From Leptospira chreensis (GTDB lineage: Bacteria; Spirochaetota; Leptospiria; Leptospirales; Leptospiraceae): a DNA stretch of 64,000 nucleotides. Under the pieces are notes generated by a model. The model made no database searches. It was not told where the DNA came from and worked only from the letters and a program-made list of their open reading frames with translations. Positions 62,575 to 64,000 of the stretch are shown piece by piece. Every line of letters begins with the position of its first letter. The first letter of the stretch is position 1. Location: positions 62,001 to 126,000 of the forward strand of contig NZ_JAFFPS010000021.1 of assembly GCF_016919165.1 (NCBI RefSeq), in the 5' to 3' direction. The translations under genes were made by a program, and so were the position numbers.

Positions 62575-63921
62575 TTACTCTTCTTTCCCGCTGAGAATTT
62601 TCTCTGCTTCTTCCGTTGAAATAGTCTTAGGCGACTTCTTTTCTACCTCAGCGTATACAAATTCGTCGATTTTATCAAACAGGAATTTGTCACGGTAGAA
62701 GGTTTCCGCCCTTTGCTTTTGGACTTCTTTTTTCAGAGTTTCGGCAGTAATTCCTTGTTGGGTTGCCTCTTTTTCGTATCCGGCCTCGACTTCTTCGTCA
62801 GAAATCTGGATTTTGTGGTCTTCCGCGATTTTCTGCTTCAAAATGTAGGTTTGGATGCGTTTTTCCGCCGCTTTGGAGAAGGATTCTCGGACTTCTTTTT
62901 CTTCCTTGTTCAGACGTTTTGCGTAGTCGGCAAGGCTCGTCACAGGAAGGCCAAATTCACGCATGAAGTTTTGGAAAACTGTTTCTGTTTCTTCATAAAT
63001 CAAAGATTCAGGAATGATGAATTTGGATTCTTTGATGATTTCGTTATACGCATCATCAGTCGCACGTTTTGTGAGTGCGTTTGCGAAAATTTCCAATAAT
63101 TGTTTTTTGGTTTTTTCTTTTAACTCTTGTAAGTTGGCAGATCCATCCACTTCTGATGCGAAGTCATCATTGATGTCTGGATAAGTTACTTTGTAAACAG
63201 CAGAAACTGTCACAGTGTAAGTAATTGTTTTTCCAGCAGATTCAGGGGACTGGGGATAAGAGTCAGGATAAGTAAAAGAAAACTCTTTGGTTTCGTTTAG
63301 TTTCATACCAAGAAGATTGGTTTCGAAACCAGGAGGATTTTGCGGAGCTCCCATTTGGAATTTTCCCACTTGGCCTTGTTCCGGGTATTCTTTCCCATCT
63401 TCTTTAAACTTATAATTGATTTCTAAAAGATCTGCAGATTCTACTGGTTCGCCCTCTTCTTTCAAAGAGTTACGAGCCATATTTTTTTGGATTCCTTCCA
63501 ATTCTTTTTGGATATCTGCATCAGAAACTTTAATTTCTTTGGGTTGGATTTTGATCTTCTTTAACTTTGGTAAGGTGACTTCTGGTTTGGTGTCGTAAGT
63601 TGCTTTGGCTTTAGCACCAGTATTTTTATCAAAAGTTTCCATTTGGAACTGTGGCAAACGAATTGGTTTGTGTTCCAATTTATCAAAAAGATCTGCCATG
63701 GCTTGGTTTAGCATAATGTTGGCTGCATCATCCATAACCGAATCACCGAGAACCTTTTCGACCATATTGAGTGGTGCTTTTCCGGGACGAAAACCGGGGA
63801 TTTTTACTTTCTCAGATGCATTTTTGTAAGCCTTAGAGTAGGCAGTGCGGACTTCTTCAGCGCTAAATTGAATGCTGAGGTCGCAGGAAGCGTTGTTATT
63901 TTTTTTAGCCGTAAATTCCAT
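62575..63921 (-). CDS. tig: trigger factor
   Basis: Ribosome-associated chaperone with peptidyl-prolyl isomerase activity. 448 residues from the ATG at 63921. The ribosome-binding signature PGFRPGKAPLNMVEKV is near residue 45. The PPIase (FKBP-like) domain lies at about 150-250 (ESADLLEINYKF, then LLGMKLNETKEFSFTYP). The C-terminal helical arms form the substrate cradle (EKEVRESFSKAAEKRIQTYILKQKIAED). First gene of the tig-clpP-clpX operon. Upstream, 63922-64000 holds no gene. Confidence 0.96.
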   Translation of the reverse strand: MEFTAKKNNNASCDLSIQFSAEEVRTAYSKAYKNASEKVKIPGFRPGKAPLNMVEKVLGDSVMDDAANIMLNQAMADLFDKLEHKPIRLPQFQMETFDKNTGAKAKATYDTKPEVTLPKLKKIKIQPKEIKVSDADIQKELEGIQKNMARNSLKEEGEPVESADLLEINYKFKEDGKEYPEQGQVGKFQMGAPQNPPGFETNLLGMKLNETKEFSFTYPDSYPQSPESAGKTITYTVTVSAVYKVTYPDINDDFASEVDGSANLQELKEKTKKQLLEIFANALTKRATDDAYNEIIKESKFIIPESLIYEETETVFQNFMREFGLPVTSLADYAKRLNKEEKEVRESFSKAAEKRIQTYILKQKIAEDHKIQISDEEVEAGYEKEATQQGITAETLKKEVQKQRAETFYRDKFLFDKIDEFVYAEVEKKSPKTISTEEAEKILSGKEE

Positions 63922-64000
63922 CGTATTATATCCAGTGTAAAAAAAGAGAGTGTAGTGGAAAGAAAAAGAAGCGTACCTTCATTAGCGGGAAACGGGACTT

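Noticed and set aside
63925..63930. TATAAT box on the minus strand just upstream of tig
   Set aside because: It lies only 3 bp before the ATG, so a transcript would start inside the coding sequence; no good -35 box is present. Probably coincidence unless the start codon is internal.

Overview
The window looks like a chromosomal segment of a spirochaete of the genus Leptospira, probably a free-living (saprophyte-type) species. This rests on moderate-to-low GC, loose spirochaete-style lipoboxes, many secreted proteins without recognisable domains, tightly overlapping genes and a very large (1971-residue) secreted protein of a type I associate with Leptospira. I see no rRNA, tRNA, insertion sequence, prophage or CRISPR array.

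Layout. 1-8.5 kb: a truncated UbiA prenyltransferase, endonuclease III, ribosomal protein L28, a LOG-family protein, an aldose-1-epimerase relative, a lipoprotein SppA peptidase and an MBOAT acyltransferase. 8.6-16.6 kb: a secreted helical protein, a 68-bp tandem repeat, a class A penicillin-binding protein, a metallo-beta-lactamase-fold hydrolase, and a rhomboid-lplA-glyA chain joined by 4-bp overlaps. 16.7-26.6 kb: surface polysaccharide genes (DUF4254-heptosyltransferase pair, a GT4 glycosyltransferase, an O-antigen ligase/polymerase), a GH5 glycosidase and a class III nucleotide cyclase with a fused N-terminal sensor-like region. 26.6-27.1 kb is a gene-free, hairpin-rich stretch.

27.1-45.2 kb is the most unusual part. 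Ten minus-strand genes, nearly all overlapping by 4-14 bp, encode a TolC-like outer-membrane protein, three lipoproteins (one with bacterial Ig-like domains), a small polytopic membrane protein, a periplasmic adaptor, two successive RND-type permeases with degraded proton-relay residues, the 1971-residue secreted protein with a C-terminal NlpC/P60-like cysteine-peptidase signature, and a translationally coupled lipoprotein. I read this as one dedicated envelope or export machine with its giant cargo or partner and a possible cognate protector. Divergent from it, across a region with long T tracts, is a FecR / DUF4384 / small lipoprotein / secreted protein operon (45.4-48.5 kb).

48.5-64 kb: a membrane-anchored PHP-domain protein, an ArnT-like glycosyltransferase, a DCC-family thiol protein, an M3 oligopeptidase with an A7G8 tract, a copper-delivery pair (SCO and PCuAC), a lipase-like hydrolase, a hybrid histidine kinase with a degraded ATPase domain, tatA-tatC followed by a degenerate SpoIIE-type phosphatase, a subclass B1 metallo-beta-lactamase with all zinc ligands, and the tig-clpP-clpX protein quality-control operon.

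Convergent gene pairs overlap at their 3' ends at least eight times. All functions are read from motifs by eye; no database search was run.
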